Translations under genes and position numbers: made by a program | Notes under the pieces: model-generated | Seen by the model: the letters and a program-made list of their open reading frames with translations, nothing else | Told to the model about the DNA's origin: nothing | Database searches by the model: none | NCBI RefSeq assembly: GCF_016107685.1 | Contig: NZ_JABASY010000002.1 | Coordinates: forward strand, 434,001 to 498,000 | From: Brevibacterium yomogidense | Lineage (GTDB): Bacteria > Actinomycetota > Actinomycetes > Actinomycetales > Brevibacteriaceae | Reading direction: 5' to 3' | DNA: 64,000 nucleotides | Part shown: in pieces, positions 1 to 8,711 of the stretch | Numbering within the stretch: the first letter of the stretch is position 1 | How the letters are laid out: every line of letters begins with the position of its first letter

Positions 1-121
1 GCACGTCCGCAGTGGTCTTCGGTGGCGGGTGCGCGGGGTTCGGCCGAAAGTGCTCGTCTCATGCACGGAGGCCGCAAACAGCAATTCTACACGGGGTGAG
101 ACGCGGAGGCCTCCAGATCTG

Positions 122-127
122 TAGGGT
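122..127 (+). promoter_or_regulatory. possible -10 box (TAGGGT) for glyS
   Basis: A TAGGGT hexamer fits the actinobacterial TANNNT -10 pattern and would start a leader of about 50 bases before the GTG at 184. No convincing -35 is visible. The rest of bases 1-183 holds no gene I can support; it contains a 10-bp palindrome, GGAGGCCTCC, at 105-114. Confidence 0.35.
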
Positions 128-183
128 TGTGTCCGATCGAACAGCAGCCAGCGGTTCACAACGACCCCATGAGGAGCACTTCA

Positions 184-1560
184 GTGGCATCGACCCTTGA
201 TTCCGTCATCACTCTCGCCAAACGGCGCGGATTCGTCTTCCAGGCGGGTGAGATCTACGGGGGGTCCCGTTCGGCGTGGGACTACGGTCCGCTTGGCGTC
301 GAGCTCAAGGAGAACATCAAGTCGCTCTGGTGGCAGACGTTCGTCCGCGGTCGTGAGGACATGGTGGGGCTCGACTCCTCGATCATCCTGCCGCGGCGGG
401 TGTGGGAGGCTTCCGGCCACGTCGAGACGTTCGTCGACCCGCTCGTCGAATCCCTCCACACCCACAAGCGGTACCGCGCAGACCACCTCATCGAGGCCTA
501 CGTCGCGAAGCACGGCCACGAGCCCGCGAACGGCCTCGCGGACATCCGTGACCCGGAGACCGGGCAGGAGGGCAACTGGACGGAGCCGCAGCAGTTCTCC
601 GGACTCGTGAAGACCTACCTCGGCGCGGTCGACAACGAAGAGGGACTGCACTACATGCGTCCGGAGACGGCGCAGGGCATCTTCGTGAACTTCAACAACG
701 TCGTGACAGCGGCGCGGAAGAGGCCGCCGTTCGGCATCGGCCAGATCGGCAAGGCGTTCCGCAACGAGATCACCCCCGGCAACTTCATCTTCCGCACCCG
801 CGAGTTCGAGCAGATGGAGATCGAGTACTTCGTCCACCCGGACGATGCGAAGCGCTACTACGAGGAATGGGTCGAAGCCTGCTGGGACTGGTTCATCGAC
901 CTGGGCGTCGACGCGGACAACCTGCGCCGGTACGACGTCCCGGACGGTGAGCGCGCCCACTATTCGGACGCCACGATCGACCTCGAGTACAAGTTCGGGT
1001 TCCAGGGCTCCGACTGGGGCGAGCTCATGGGCATCGCGAACCGCACCGACTACGACCTGGGCCGCCACACGGAGGAATCCGGCACGAAGCTGCAGTACTT
1101 CGACCAGGCCACGGGCGACCGGTACACGCCCTACGTCATCGAGCCCAGCTTCGGTCTGACCCGCGCGATGATGGCGTTCCTCGTCGACGCGTACACGGAG
1201 GACGAGGCACCCAACACGAAGGGCGGCACGGACACCCGCATCGTCCTCAAGCTGGACCCCCGCCTGTCACCGGTGAAGGCCGCGGTGCTGCCGCTGTCGC
1301 GGAATGAGAAGCTGAGCCCCAAGGCTCGCGAGCTCGCCGCGACGCTGCGGAAGAACTGGAACGTCGACTTCGACGACGCCGGCGCGATCGGCCGCCGCTA
1401 CCGCCGCCAGGACGAGATCGGCACGCCGTTCTGCATCACGTACGACTTCGACTCGCTGGACGACGGGGCCGTGACGATCCGCAAGCGCGACGACATGACG
1501 CAGGAGCGCGTTGCCATCGCAGACGTCCCCGCGTACATCGCCGCAGGGCTGGCGGGCTGA
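184..1560 (+). CDS. glyS: glycyl-tRNA synthetase, alpha2 (eukaryote-like) type
   Basis: This class II aminoacyl-tRNA synthetase charges tRNA-Gly with glycine in the cytoplasm. The N-terminal motif [14 protein letters not shown] is at about residues 25-38. The class II motif 2 region [19 protein letters not shown] is near residue 192 and motif 3, [10 protein letters not shown], near residue 318. An anticodon-binding domain forms the C-terminus. At 458 aa it matches the single-chain dimeric enzyme, not the split alpha/beta bacterial form. I chose GTG 184 because AGGAG at 171-175 lies 8 bases upstream; in-frame TTG 127 and ATG 169 have no comparable site, and ATG 169 lies just 5' of the Shine-Dalgarno. 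A terminator hairpin follows, so it appears monocistronic. A tRNA-Gly gene lies at 47757. Confidence 0.95.
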   Translation: MASTLDSVITLAKRRGFVFQAGEIYGGSRSAWDYGPLGVELKENIKSLWWQTFVRGREDMVGLDSSIILPRRVWEASGHVETFVDPLVESLHTHKRYRADHLIEAYVAKHGHEPANGLADIRDPETGQEGNWTEPQQFSGLVKTYLGAVDNEEGLHYMRPETAQGIFVNFNNVVTAARKRPPFGIGQIGKAFRNEITPGNFIFRTREFEQMEIEYFVHPDDAKRYYEEWVEACWDWFIDLGVDADNLRRYDVPDGERAHYSDATIDLEYKFGFQGSDWGELMGIANRTDYDLGRHTEESGTKLQYFDQATGDRYTPYVIEPSFGLTRAMMAFLVDAYTEDEAPNTKGGTDTRIVLKLDPRLSPVKAAVLPLSRNEKLSPKARELAATLRKNWNVDFDDAGAIGRRYRRQDEIGTPFCITYDFDSLDDGAVTIRKRDDMTQERVAIADVPAYIAAGLAG

Positions 1561-1587
1561 CGCTCGCCCTCCTCGCCCGAGGTCCGG

Positions 1588-1620
1588 ACGGCCTCCTCCG
1601 CACAGTGCGGGGGAGGCCGT
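1588..1620 (+). terminator. intrinsic terminator-like hairpin after glyS
   Basis: A 15-bp stem (left arm ACGGCCTCCTCCGCA, right arm TGCGGGGGAGGCCGT, one G-T wobble) encloses the 3-base loop CAG, 27 bases after the glyS stop. The downstream sequence CGTCGTCTTC is only weakly T-rich. It lies between convergent glyS and the lactate permease gene and could serve either. Confidence 0.7.
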
Positions 1621-1699
1621 CGTCGTCTTCAGCGGTGAGACCTCGGATGGACGGGGTGACCGCGGGTGGACGGAGACACCTCAGGTGGGCGGCGTCGCC

Positions 1700-3175
1700 T
1701 CAGGTGGTGAGTGTGAGGGCGACGGCGACTCCCGCTGCGCTCACACCGGACAGGACGACGACCCAGCCCAGTACCGCGCTCTCCGCGGAGCGCCGCTGGG
1801 CGGACGTGAGTGATTCCTGCGTGACGGCCTCCGGGGAGTCCTCGGTGTCGTCCCGCGAAGTCCCGGCTCCCGCGGGCAGCGCTGCGACCGCGACGGCGAT
1901 CGCAAGCGCTGCACGGGCAGGGGACGCTCCGTTCGCCATGCCGGAGGCCGCCATCCCCGCAGCGACCACGGGCAGCTCCGGTGAGCCCGTGATCGACGCG
2001 ATCGATCCGAAGGTCGTCGCGAACATCGACAGCGACCCGGTGATGGATCCTGCGAGGATGCTGCCGACCATGCCGAGCGCCGGGACGGTCCACACGCCCA
2101 GTCCGGACAGGGCCTCTCCGATCCGGGTGCTCATGTCGAAGACGGACAGCGACCACCCCATGATCATGAACGCCGCCGTGGACAGGCCCACCGGGACCCA
2201 GGAGCGAGTCCCTTCCCGCACCGTTGCGGCTGCCCCGGGCCCGCGGTTCGCCAAACGGATCACCGCGGCGACACACGCGGCGGCGAGCCAGACGGGTGGT
2301 GACGTGAGCAGAATCGTGACGGGGTGCGGCCACAGCGCCGCGATGCCGCTGCACAGCAGCAGCCCCACGGTGAGGACGCCGTAGGGCACCAGCGCCAGCC
2401 CCAGCTCCCGGTCGAACCCCGCTTGTGCGCCGCGCATTCGGAAGGCGCCCAGGAGCACCACGACGACCAGCAGGGTCGCGAGCACACCGGCGAGTGGTGT
2501 CCCCACGAGTGTGTTGAAGCTCCAGATGCCGATGCTCAGCACGACCCCGGCGAGCAGGCTGTAGAGGAAGCCAGCCAGTCGATCCCGCACTGCGAACGTG
2601 ACGACGAGGACGGCGACCGTCACCGGGACGACGTTGTAGTACGAGGTGGTGATGCCCAGGTCCGTGAGCGAGAGCCCCAGCAGACCCGAAGCGACCTTGG
2701 CTCCCGGTGCCAGTCCGCCCCAGGGGGCTGCGACCATGCCCAGGAGGCCCAGTACCGCGGCCTTCCGGATCGAGTAACCCAGGTGCACGAGGATCGGGAT
2801 GCCGACGGTGATCCCGATGCCGAAACCGGTGACGGATTCCGCGAAGGGGATGATGCCGAAGACGACGAGCACCGCGCCGGCCGTCGCTCCGGGGGAGGCG
2901 TCGAGCACCCAGTCGCTGATCCGGCCCATCGCCCCGAGCGTCCCCAGCAGCCGCGCGAGCACCACGCCGGTGAGCAGGATGAGCGTGACCTCGACGACGA
3001 CGGGGAGGAAATCGAGCCCCTCCGCGGCCATGAGCGCACCGGCGACGGGGAAGGCGAGGAAGCCGATGGCCAGGGCCAGCACGAGGCCGACGAGGGAGGA
3101 GGGAACGGCTCCCCGACCCAGGGCGAGGAGGGCGATGACGGCGAGGAGCGGCGCTGCGGCGAGGAGGACGGTCAC
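1700..3175 (-). CDS. lctP: L-lactate permease family (LctP) transporter
   Basis: This integral membrane protein of 491 aa has roughly 12 or more hydrophobic segments over its whole length. The segment FAESVTGFGIGITVGIPIL at about residues 111-129 resembles the conserved ESxSGFG motif of the lactate permease family (TC 2.A.14), whose members take up lactate or glycolate with protons. It is somewhat shorter than typical LctP (about 530-560 aa). No lactate dehydrogenase or lutABC genes lie nearby, so the substrate is inferred from family alone. The start is GTG at 3175 with no clear Shine-Dalgarno; CTGACA, a 17-base spacer and CAGAGT lie 6 bases ahead of the GTG, a weak fit to a leaderless promoter. 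It is transcribed away from dus and towards glyS. Confidence 0.8.
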   Translation of the reverse strand: MTVLLAAAPLLAVIALLALGRGAVPSSLVGLVLALAIGFLAFPVAGALMAAEGLDFLPVVVEVTLILLTGVVLARLLGTLGAMGRISDWVLDASPGATAGAVLVVFGIIPFAESVTGFGIGITVGIPILVHLGYSIRKAAVLGLLGMVAAPWGGLAPGAKVASGLLGLSLTDLGITTSYYNVVPVTVAVLVVTFAVRDRLAGFLYSLLAGVVLSIGIWSFNTLVGTPLAGVLATLLVVVVLLGAFRMRGAQAGFDRELGLALVPYGVLTVGLLLCSGIAALWPHPVTILLTSPPVWLAAACVAAVIRLANRGPGAAATVREGTRSWVPVGLSTAAFMIMGWSLSVFDMSTRIGEALSGLGVWTVPALGMVGSILAGSITGSLSMFATTFGSIASITGSPELPVVAAGMAASGMANGASPARAALAIAVAVAALPAGAGTSRDDTEDSPEAVTQESLTSAQRRSAESAVLGWVVVLSGVSAAGVAVALTLTT

Positions 3176-3323
3176 GATTGCACTCTGTCACCAGCGACGT
3201 CTTTTGTCAGCCAGGGCGTCACAAGGGTGCCTGCGCGGGCCGTTCCGCGGGCCTCCGCGGCGGTCTTCCCCAGCACATACCCCCGTCCGGATGCCGGTTT
3301 GACCGATCGGAGACAATGGTCCA

Positions 3324-4526
3324 GTGACTGCTGTGACCGCTCTCCGTCCCGATGCCCTCGCCGAGCCCACCCGACCCGCACTGCGGATCGGGGGCATCGA
3401 GCTGAGCTCCCCCGTCGTGCTCGCGCCCATGGCCGGCATCACCAACACCGCGTTCCGGCGTCTGTGCCGTGAGTACGGGGGTGGCCTGTACGTCACGGAG
3501 ATGGTGACGACCCGCGCGCTCGTCGAGCGCAACGAGAAGACGATGCGGATCATCCACCACGAGCCGTTCGAGACGCCGCGCTCCGTGCAGCTCTACGGGG
3601 TCGACCCCGTGACGACGGGGCAGGCGGTGCGCCTCCTCGTCGAAGAGGACCGGGCGGACCACATCGACCTCAACTTCGGCTGCCCCGTGCCGAAGGTGAC
3701 GCGCAAGGGCGGCGGGTCCGCCCTGCCGTGGAAGACGGACCTCTTCGCGTCGATCATCCACACGGCGGTGCGGGAGGCCTCGCGCGGTGGGATCCCGCTC
3801 ACGATCAAGATGCGCAAGGGCATCGACGACGACCACCTCACGTACCTCGACGCGGCCCGCATCGGGGTCGATGCCGGCGTCTCCGCGATCACGCTGCACG
3901 GCCGCACCTGCGCGCAGCTGTACTCCGGCACCGCTGACTGGACGGCGATCGGCGAGCTCAAGGAGGAGGTCTCCCGGCTGGCGGGGGATGAGATCCCCGT
4001 GCTGGGCAACGGCGACATCTTCGCGGCCGAGGATGCGCTGTCGATGATGGAGCAGACAGGATGCGACGGCGTCGTCATCGGCCGCGGGTGCCAGGGGCGC
4101 CCCTGGCTGTTCGGCGATCTGGAGAACGCGCTGGCCGGCAACCCGCTGCGCAACCAGCCCGACCTGGGCGGCGTGGCCGACGCGGTCCGTCTGCACGGTG
4201 AGTACATGGTCGACCACTACGCGGACGAATTCATGGGCGTCCGCGACCTGCGGAAGCACATGGCCTGGTACTTCAAGGGCTACCCGGTGGGCGGAGACCT
4301 CCGCAGCCGGCTGGCGAAGGTGTCCTCGCTCGGTGAGCTCGACGCCCTGCTGGGTGAACTGGACCGTTCGCAGCCGTATCCCGGCGCTGCCGCGGAGGGC
4401 TCCCGAGGCCGCACGACCCGGGCGAAGCGTCCGCACCTCCCGGAGGGCTGGCTAGACACCCGGGAGATGGACGAGTCGTGGTGCGCGGATCTCGCGGACG
4501 CCGAACTCGACATCTCGGGAGGCTGA
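3324..4526 (+). CDS. dus: tRNA-dihydrouridine synthase (DusB-like)
   Basis: This FMN-dependent enzyme reduces uridines in the tRNA D-loop with NADPH. The TIM-barrel start PVVLAPMAGITNTAFRRLC is at residues 30-48, and NFGCP contains the expected catalytic cysteine at about C120, followed by the basic and glycine-rich stretch KVTRKGGGSALP. GNGDIF and VVIGRGCQGRPW match the phosphate-binding strands. A helical C-terminal domain and a short actinobacterial tail complete 400 aa. GTG 3324 has GGAGAC upstream (3309-3314). It is the first gene of a dus-dgt-dnaG operon; only one base separates it from dgt. Whether it acts at U16, U17, U20 or U47 cannot be read from the sequence. Confidence 0.93.
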   Translation: MTAVTALRPDALAEPTRPALRIGGIELSSPVVLAPMAGITNTAFRRLCREYGGGLYVTEMVTTRALVERNEKTMRIIHHEPFETPRSVQLYGVDPVTTGQAVRLLVEEDRADHIDLNFGCPVPKVTRKGGGSALPWKTDLFASIIHTAVREASRGGIPLTIKMRKGIDDDHLTYLDAARIGVDAGVSAITLHGRTCAQLYSGTADWTAIGELKEEVSRLAGDEIPVLGNGDIFAAEDALSMMEQTGCDGVVIGRGCQGRPWLFGDLENALAGNPLRNQPDLGGVADAVRLHGEYMVDHYADEFMGVRDLRKHMAWYFKGYPVGGDLRSRLAKVSSLGELDALLGELDRSQPYPGAAAEGSRGRTTRAKRPHLPEGWLDTREMDESWCADLADAELDISGG

Positions 4527-4527
4527 C

Positions 4528-5817
4528 GTGGCGAACCGCTACATCCCCGCTCCAGTGTTCGAGTACGACGACGCCGACCGTGAGCGCTGGGTCGACGAGC
4601 CGCCCAAGAACCCGCGCCGCACGGAGTTCCAGCGCGACCGCGCGCGGGTGCTCCACTCGTCCGGTCTGCGCAGGCTGGGCGCGAAGACGCAGGTCGTCTC
4701 ACCGAGCAGCGACGACTTCGTCCGCACCCGCCTCACCCATTCGCTCGAAGTAGCGCAGGTGGGCCGCGAACTCGCCCGGTACCTGGGCTGCGACCCGGAG
4801 ATCGTCGACACCGCGTGCCTGAGCCACGACCTCGGGCACCCGCCGTTCGGGCACAACGGGGAGGTGGTGCTCGACGCGCTGGCCGCGGACATCGGCGGGT
4901 TCGAGGGCAACGCGCAGACGCTGCGCCTGCTCACCCGGCTGGAGCCGAAGGTCGTCACCGACGACGGGGGACCTGCTGGCCTCAACCTCACCCGGGCCAC
5001 CCTCGACGCGTGCACGAAGTACCCGTGGCCGCGCAGCCAGGCGCCCGAGGGGCGGGAAGGCGCCCGCGTGCGGAAATTCGGCGTGTACGAGGATGACCGC
5101 GGCGTCTTCGACTTCTACCGCGACGGGCGGGAGGACACGCGCCAGTGCCTGGAGGCGCAGATCATGGATCTGGCGGACGACATCTCCTACTCCGTGCACG
5201 ACGTCGAGGATGCGATCGTCGCCGGACACCTGCAGCTCACGGCGTTCGCGCACGACGATGCGCTCGACCGTCTCATCGAGATCACGCGGGCCTGGTACCT
5301 CCCGGGAGCCCGCGACGAGGACATCGTCACGGCCCTGGACCGTCTGCGCGCAGCCTCCTACTGGCCGCGGGGCGAATACACGGGGTCACGCCGCGACCAG
5401 GCGTCCCTCAAGCACATGACGAGCCAGCTCATCGGCCGCTTCGCGGCCACTGCGGAAGCGGCGACGCGCGAGGAGTCCGGGTGGGGGCCGCTGGGCCGCT
5501 ACGCCGGCAGCCTCGTCGTCCCGGAAACGGCCGCGCACGAGATCGCGGTGCTCAAGGGACTCGCGACCGTCACCGTCATGGTGGCGGACGACCGGCTGCG
5601 GCTCCAGGACATCCAGGCGGACGTCCTGCGGACCGTCGCGGAATTCTTCCACGACCACCCGGAGGCGATGGACCCCCTCTACACCGCGGACCACGCGGAG
5701 GCGGACACGGATGCGGAGCGGCTGCGCGCGGTCATCGACCAGGTGGCCTCCCTCACGGACCATTCCGCGTGGACCCACTACCACCGGCTGCGGGCCGGAG
5801 CGTCGGACCTGCTCTGA
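4528..5817 (+). CDS. dgt: deoxyguanosinetriphosphate triphosphohydrolase-like protein
   Basis: This HD-superfamily hydrolase cleaves dGTP or other dNTPs to a deoxynucleoside and triphosphate. The metal-binding residues are visible as H71 (TRLTHSLEVAQVGR) and H100-D101 (CLSHDLGHPPFGHNGE), with the distal aspartate in MDLADDISYSVHDVEDAI. Length is 429 aa, normal for the dGTPase type 2-like group found beside dnaG in actinobacteria. It starts with GTG one base after dus, preceded by GGAGG. The stop overlaps the dnaG start (TGATG), so translation of the two is probably coupled. The pairing with primase suggests a link between dNTP pools and replication priming, but this is inference. Confidence 0.92.
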   Translation: MANRYIPAPVFEYDDADRERWVDEPPKNPRRTEFQRDRARVLHSSGLRRLGAKTQVVSPSSDDFVRTRLTHSLEVAQVGRELARYLGCDPEIVDTACLSHDLGHPPFGHNGEVVLDALAADIGGFEGNAQTLRLLTRLEPKVVTDDGGPAGLNLTRATLDACTKYPWPRSQAPEGREGARVRKFGVYEDDRGVFDFYRDGREDTRQCLEAQIMDLADDISYSVHDVEDAIVAGHLQLTAFAHDDALDRLIEITRAWYLPGARDEDIVTALDRLRAASYWPRGEYTGSRRDQASLKHMTSQLIGRFAATAEAATREESGWGPLGRYAGSLVVPETAAHEIAVLKGLATVTVMVADDRLRLQDIQADVLRTVAEFFHDHPEAMDPLYTADHAEADTDAERLRAVIDQVASLTDHSAWTHYHRLRAGASDLL

Positions 5818-7928
5818 TGGCGGGTCTCATCAAACGGGAGGACATCGACGAAGTCCGGTCGCGTGCACGACTGGACGACGTCGTGGGGGAGTTCGTCACC
5901 CTCCGCACCGCCGGGGTCGGATCGCTCAAGGGACTGTGTCCCTTCCATGACGAGCGCACCCCGTCGTTCCACGTCCGCCCGCAGGTGGGCATGTACCACT
6001 GCTTCGGCTGCGGCGAATCGGGGGACGTCTTCACGTTCCTCCAGAAGCTGGACGGCGTCACGTTCGTCGAGGCCGTCGAGCGCATGGCGGAGCGGACCGG
6101 TGTGCAGCTGCGGTACGAGGAGGGCACGAAGGGACCCGACCGCGAAGAGGTGGGCCGCCGCCAGCGGCTGGTCGAGATGCACCAGATCGCAGAGGAGTTC
6201 TACCGTCGTCAGATGGAGGAGGGGGAGGCGCAGACCGCCCGCGAGTACCTCACCGCCCGCGGCTTCGACTCCCAGGCCCTCACGCAGTTCGGCGTCGGCT
6301 ACGCCCCGCGGGGCTGGGACAACCTCCTGCGGGCGCTGCGCGGGCGGGGGTTCACAACGGAGGAGATCGCCGCCTCGGGCCTGGTGTCCGAGGGGCGCCG
6401 CGGCGTGTACGACCGGTTCCGCGGCCGCATCATGTGGCCCATCCGCGACGTCACCGGCCGCACCATCGGGTTCGGGGCGCGCAAGCTCTACGAGGACGAC
6501 CAGGGCCCCAAGTACCTCAACACCCCGGAGACCGCGCTCTACAAGAAGGCGCAGGTGCTCTACGGCCTGGACCTTGCGAAGCGCGAGATCTCACGGTCGA
6601 AGCGGGTCGTCATCGTCGAGGGGTACACGGACGTGATGGCCGCGCACCTCGCCGGTGTGGGGCAGGCCGTCGCAACGTGCGGCACCGCGTTCGGTGAGGA
6701 GCACGCGAAGATCGTCAGCCGCCTCCTGGGCGACGAATCCACCGGAGCGGGTGAGGTCGTCTTCACGTTCGACGGCGACGAGGCCGGGCAGAAGGCGGCC
6801 CTCAAGGCGTTCGAGCTGGAGCAGCGATTCGTCGCCCAGACGTTCGTCGCGGTGGAGGCCAGTGGCCGTGATCCCTCCGACCTGCGGTCGCAGGACGGGG
6901 ACGCGGCGGTCCGCGACCTCGTGGACGGGCGCAGGCCCCTCTTCGAGTTCGCGATCACATCAGCCATCGCGCGCTTCGACCTGTCGACGGTGGAGGGGCG
7001 CGTCGGGGCGATGCGCGCTGCCGCGCCCGTCGTCGCGTCCATACGGGATTCCGCGATGCGGCCCGGGTACGAACGGTTCGTCGCGGGCCAGCTGGGCGTG
7101 AGCATCGACGAGGTCGCCGAGGCCGTTCGCCGTGCGAAGCCCGCCGGCGGCGGGCGCACGGGCCGGTCAGGGCCGGGTGGTCCGGGCAGACCGGGTGGGG
7201 CCGGCCGAGGGTCCGGTTCTCGGGTGCCGGGAAGCCGGGGACCCGGTGGCCAGGACGTGCGTGGCCAGGGAGGGTACGACTCGAGGGGTCGGGACCCGCG
7301 GCGGCAGGGCGCCTCGGGCGGACAGGGTGCACCCGGGCTCCGCGGGCTGCCGGGCGGCGCACCGGGCAGCCCCTACGAGCCGGCCACGGCGGGGCGCATC
7401 GAGGCATACGCCGAGGAACTCGGGGGACCGATGGCGCCCGTTCCCGAGTACGACCCGGTCGCGGTCCGCATCGAGAGGAGTGCGCTCCAAGTCGCGCTGC
7501 AGCAGCCGCAGTTCGTCAACGCGACCCTCTTCGACGGGCTGAACGGCGAAGTCTTCACCCACCCGGACCTGCGCTCCGTGCACGTGTGCATGCAGGACGC
7601 GGGCGGTATCCGCACCGGTCTGGCCGACCCCTCCGGGTGGCCGGAGAAGGTCATGGAGGCCGCAGCGGCGCGGAGTGACGACCGCGTGCGCTCCCTCGTG
7701 GGTGCCCTGTCCGTGGAGCCGCTGCCCGCAGAGGACGCCGCAGGAGTCGAACGGTATTCGCGGGGGATCATCGCCAGACTCTTCGACTCCGACATGGCGC
7801 GCATCGCATCAGAGCTGCATTCCCGTCTCCAGCGGACGGACCCGGGCGATCTGGAGACGAGCTCCGCTCTGCTCAACCAGCTGCAGATCCTCGAGCAGCA
7901 GCGCGCGCGGATCCGCCAACTCATGTGA
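5817..7928 (+). CDS. dnaG: DNA primase with a collagen-like linker
   Basis: Primase makes the RNA primers for chromosome replication. The N-terminal CHC2 zinc finger has C41, H44, C62 and C65 (CPFHDERTPSF and YHCFGCGESGD). The catalytic core follows, with Toprim motifs VIVEGYTDVMAAH near residue 264 and TFDGDEAG near residue 314. Residues about 442-518 form an unusual Gly/Pro/Arg/Ser-rich linker with runs of Gly-X-Y triplets. The C-terminal part (about 530-703) should be the helicase-interaction domain. At 703 aa it is longer than many primases because of the linker. The start ATG at 5817 overlaps the dgt stop by one base. The frame is open for 672 bases further upstream, but that is a shadow of dgt. 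Confidence 0.95.
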   Translation: MAGLIKREDIDEVRSRARLDDVVGEFVTLRTAGVGSLKGLCPFHDERTPSFHVRPQVGMYHCFGCGESGDVFTFLQKLDGVTFVEAVERMAERTGVQLRYEEGTKGPDREEVGRRQRLVEMHQIAEEFYRRQMEEGEAQTAREYLTARGFDSQALTQFGVGYAPRGWDNLLRALRGRGFTTEEIAASGLVSEGRRGVYDRFRGRIMWPIRDVTGRTIGFGARKLYEDDQGPKYLNTPETALYKKAQVLYGLDLAKREISRSKRVVIVEGYTDVMAAHLAGVGQAVATCGTAFGEEHAKIVSRLLGDESTGAGEVVFTFDGDEAGQKAALKAFELEQRFVAQTFVAVEASGRDPSDLRSQDGDAAVRDLVDGRRPLFEFAITSAIARFDLSTVEGRVGAMRAAAPVVASIRDSAMRPGYERFVAGQLGVSIDEVAEAVRRAKPAGGGRTGRSGPGGPGRPGGAGRGSGSRVPGSRGPGGQDVRGQGGYDSRGRDPRRQGASGGQGAPGLRGLPGGAPGSPYEPATAGRIEAYAEELGGPMAPVPEYDPVAVRIERSALQVALQQPQFVNATLFDGLNGEVFTHPDLRSVHVCMQDAGGIRTGLADPSGWPEKVMEAAAARSDDRVRSLVGALSVEPLPAEDAAGVERYSRGIIARLFDSDMARIASELHSRLQRTDPGDLETSSALLNQLQILEQQRARIRQLM

Positions 7929-7943
7929 CTGTGACGCATCTCC

Positions 7944-7994
7944 TGCACTCACTGCACCTTTGCACTTGATGCAAGGATGCAGGGGGTGCATAAT
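7944..7994 (+). promoter_or_regulatory. triple 17-bp TGCA-N5-TGCA operator array
   Basis: Three consecutive 17-mers each carry TGCA-N5-TGCA: TGCACTCACTGCACCTT (7944-7960), TGCACTTGATGCAAGGA (7961-7977) and TGCAGGGGGTGCATAAT (7978-7994). The six TGCA words are spaced 9, 8, 9, 8 and 9 bases. The central unit also contains the inverted repeat TTGCA-N5-TGCAA (7960-7974). The array covers the -35 and -10 elements of the downstream TetR gene, so the product of that gene is the likeliest ligand (inference). Confidence 0.7.
7966..7994 (+). promoter_or_regulatory. promoter of the TetR/MFS operon, leaderless
   Basis: TTGATG (7966-7971), a 17-base spacer and CATAAT (7989-7994) form a good sigma70-type promoter. 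The GTG start at 8002 is 7 bases beyond the -10 box, so the transcript would begin at or next to the start codon. No Shine-Dalgarno is present, as expected for a leaderless mRNA. Confidence 0.65.
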
Positions 7995-8001
7995 TCAACG
8001 A

Positions 8002-8673
8002 GTGAGTACGACGAACCCTCCGCCTGCAGAAGGCGAATCCCTCCGCGATCGCAAGGCCCGCCTCACGCGTGAAGCCATCCACTCCGCAGCTGTCCGCCTC
8101 TGCTACGAGCGCGGGCTCGACGCTGCGACGATCGCGCAGATCACCGACGAAGCGGGGGTCTCACAGCGAACGTTCTTCAACTACTTCGCCAGCAAGGAGG
8201 ACGCGATCATCGGTACCGCTGCGAGTGGGCCCGATGAACGAGTGGTGAAGACAGCCGCGGCGTCCGCGGACTTCTCGCAGGGCGTCCTCGAAGAGACGGC
8301 GCGGGTCGTCCGCGATGTCCTCTCCCACTCCCTGGGCGACGAGGACACCGTGCGGATGCGCAGGATCCTCTTCCTGCGCAATCCCGTGCTCGTCCAGCGC
8401 AACGCGGATGCGGGCAGCGCCCTTGCGACTCTGCTCATCGACGAACTCCTGCCGCTGCTGGCCGACGAAGTCGAGGCGCTCGACCTGCCCGACGGCACCC
8501 CGCCCCGCGATGTCGTGCGGATGATCGTCCTCATCGCGTTCGCACCTCTGCGCCACTCCTTCGTAAAACCGAAACCACCGCCGGAAGCGGACCCCTCGCC
8601 GCAGGACCTGCTGGACCGCTTCGACCACTCACTTGCACTTTTCCGCTCTGTCCTGGAAGGCACCCGACTGTGA
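8002..8673 (+). CDS. TetR family transcriptional regulator
   Basis: This 223-aa protein has a TetR N-terminal helix-turn-helix at about residues 24-70, with the recognition region IAQITDEAGVSQRTFFNYF and the typical following SKEDAI. The C-terminal ligand domain has no recognisable specificity. The start GTG 8002 is set by the promoter 7 bases upstream and by the first conserved segment; the open frame upstream overlaps the promoter and dnaG and is not coding. The stop overlaps the upstream GTG candidate of the MFS gene, so the two form one operon. This layout suggests autoregulation and drug-responsive control of the exporter, probably through the TGCA array. The inducer is unknown. Confidence 0.9.
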   Translation: MSTTNPPPAEGESLRDRKARLTREAIHSAAVRLCYERGLDAATIAQITDEAGVSQRTFFNYFASKEDAIIGTAASGPDERVVKTAAASADFSQGVLEETARVVRDVLSHSLGDEDTVRMRRILFLRNPVLVQRNADAGSALATLLIDELLPLLADEVEALDLPDGTPPRDVVRMIVLIAFAPLRHSFVKPKPPPEADPSPQDLLDRFDHSLALFRSVLEGTRL

Positions 8674-8711
8674 GACGCTCCCCCCACAACATCATCGCGA
8701 CGGAGACCACT

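Noticed and set aside
12..200. 62-codon open frame at the left edge
   Set aside because: No family features; it runs across the glyS leader and start and has no upstream ribosome site.
1629..3191. Second minus-strand frame over the lactate permease gene
   Set aside because: The product is almost pure Arg/Gly/His/Pro; the other frame gives a coherent membrane protein.
5145..5816. N-terminal extension of DnaG through dgt
   Set aside because: It overlaps dgt entirely; the canonical primase start at 5817 gives the expected N-terminus just before the zinc finger.
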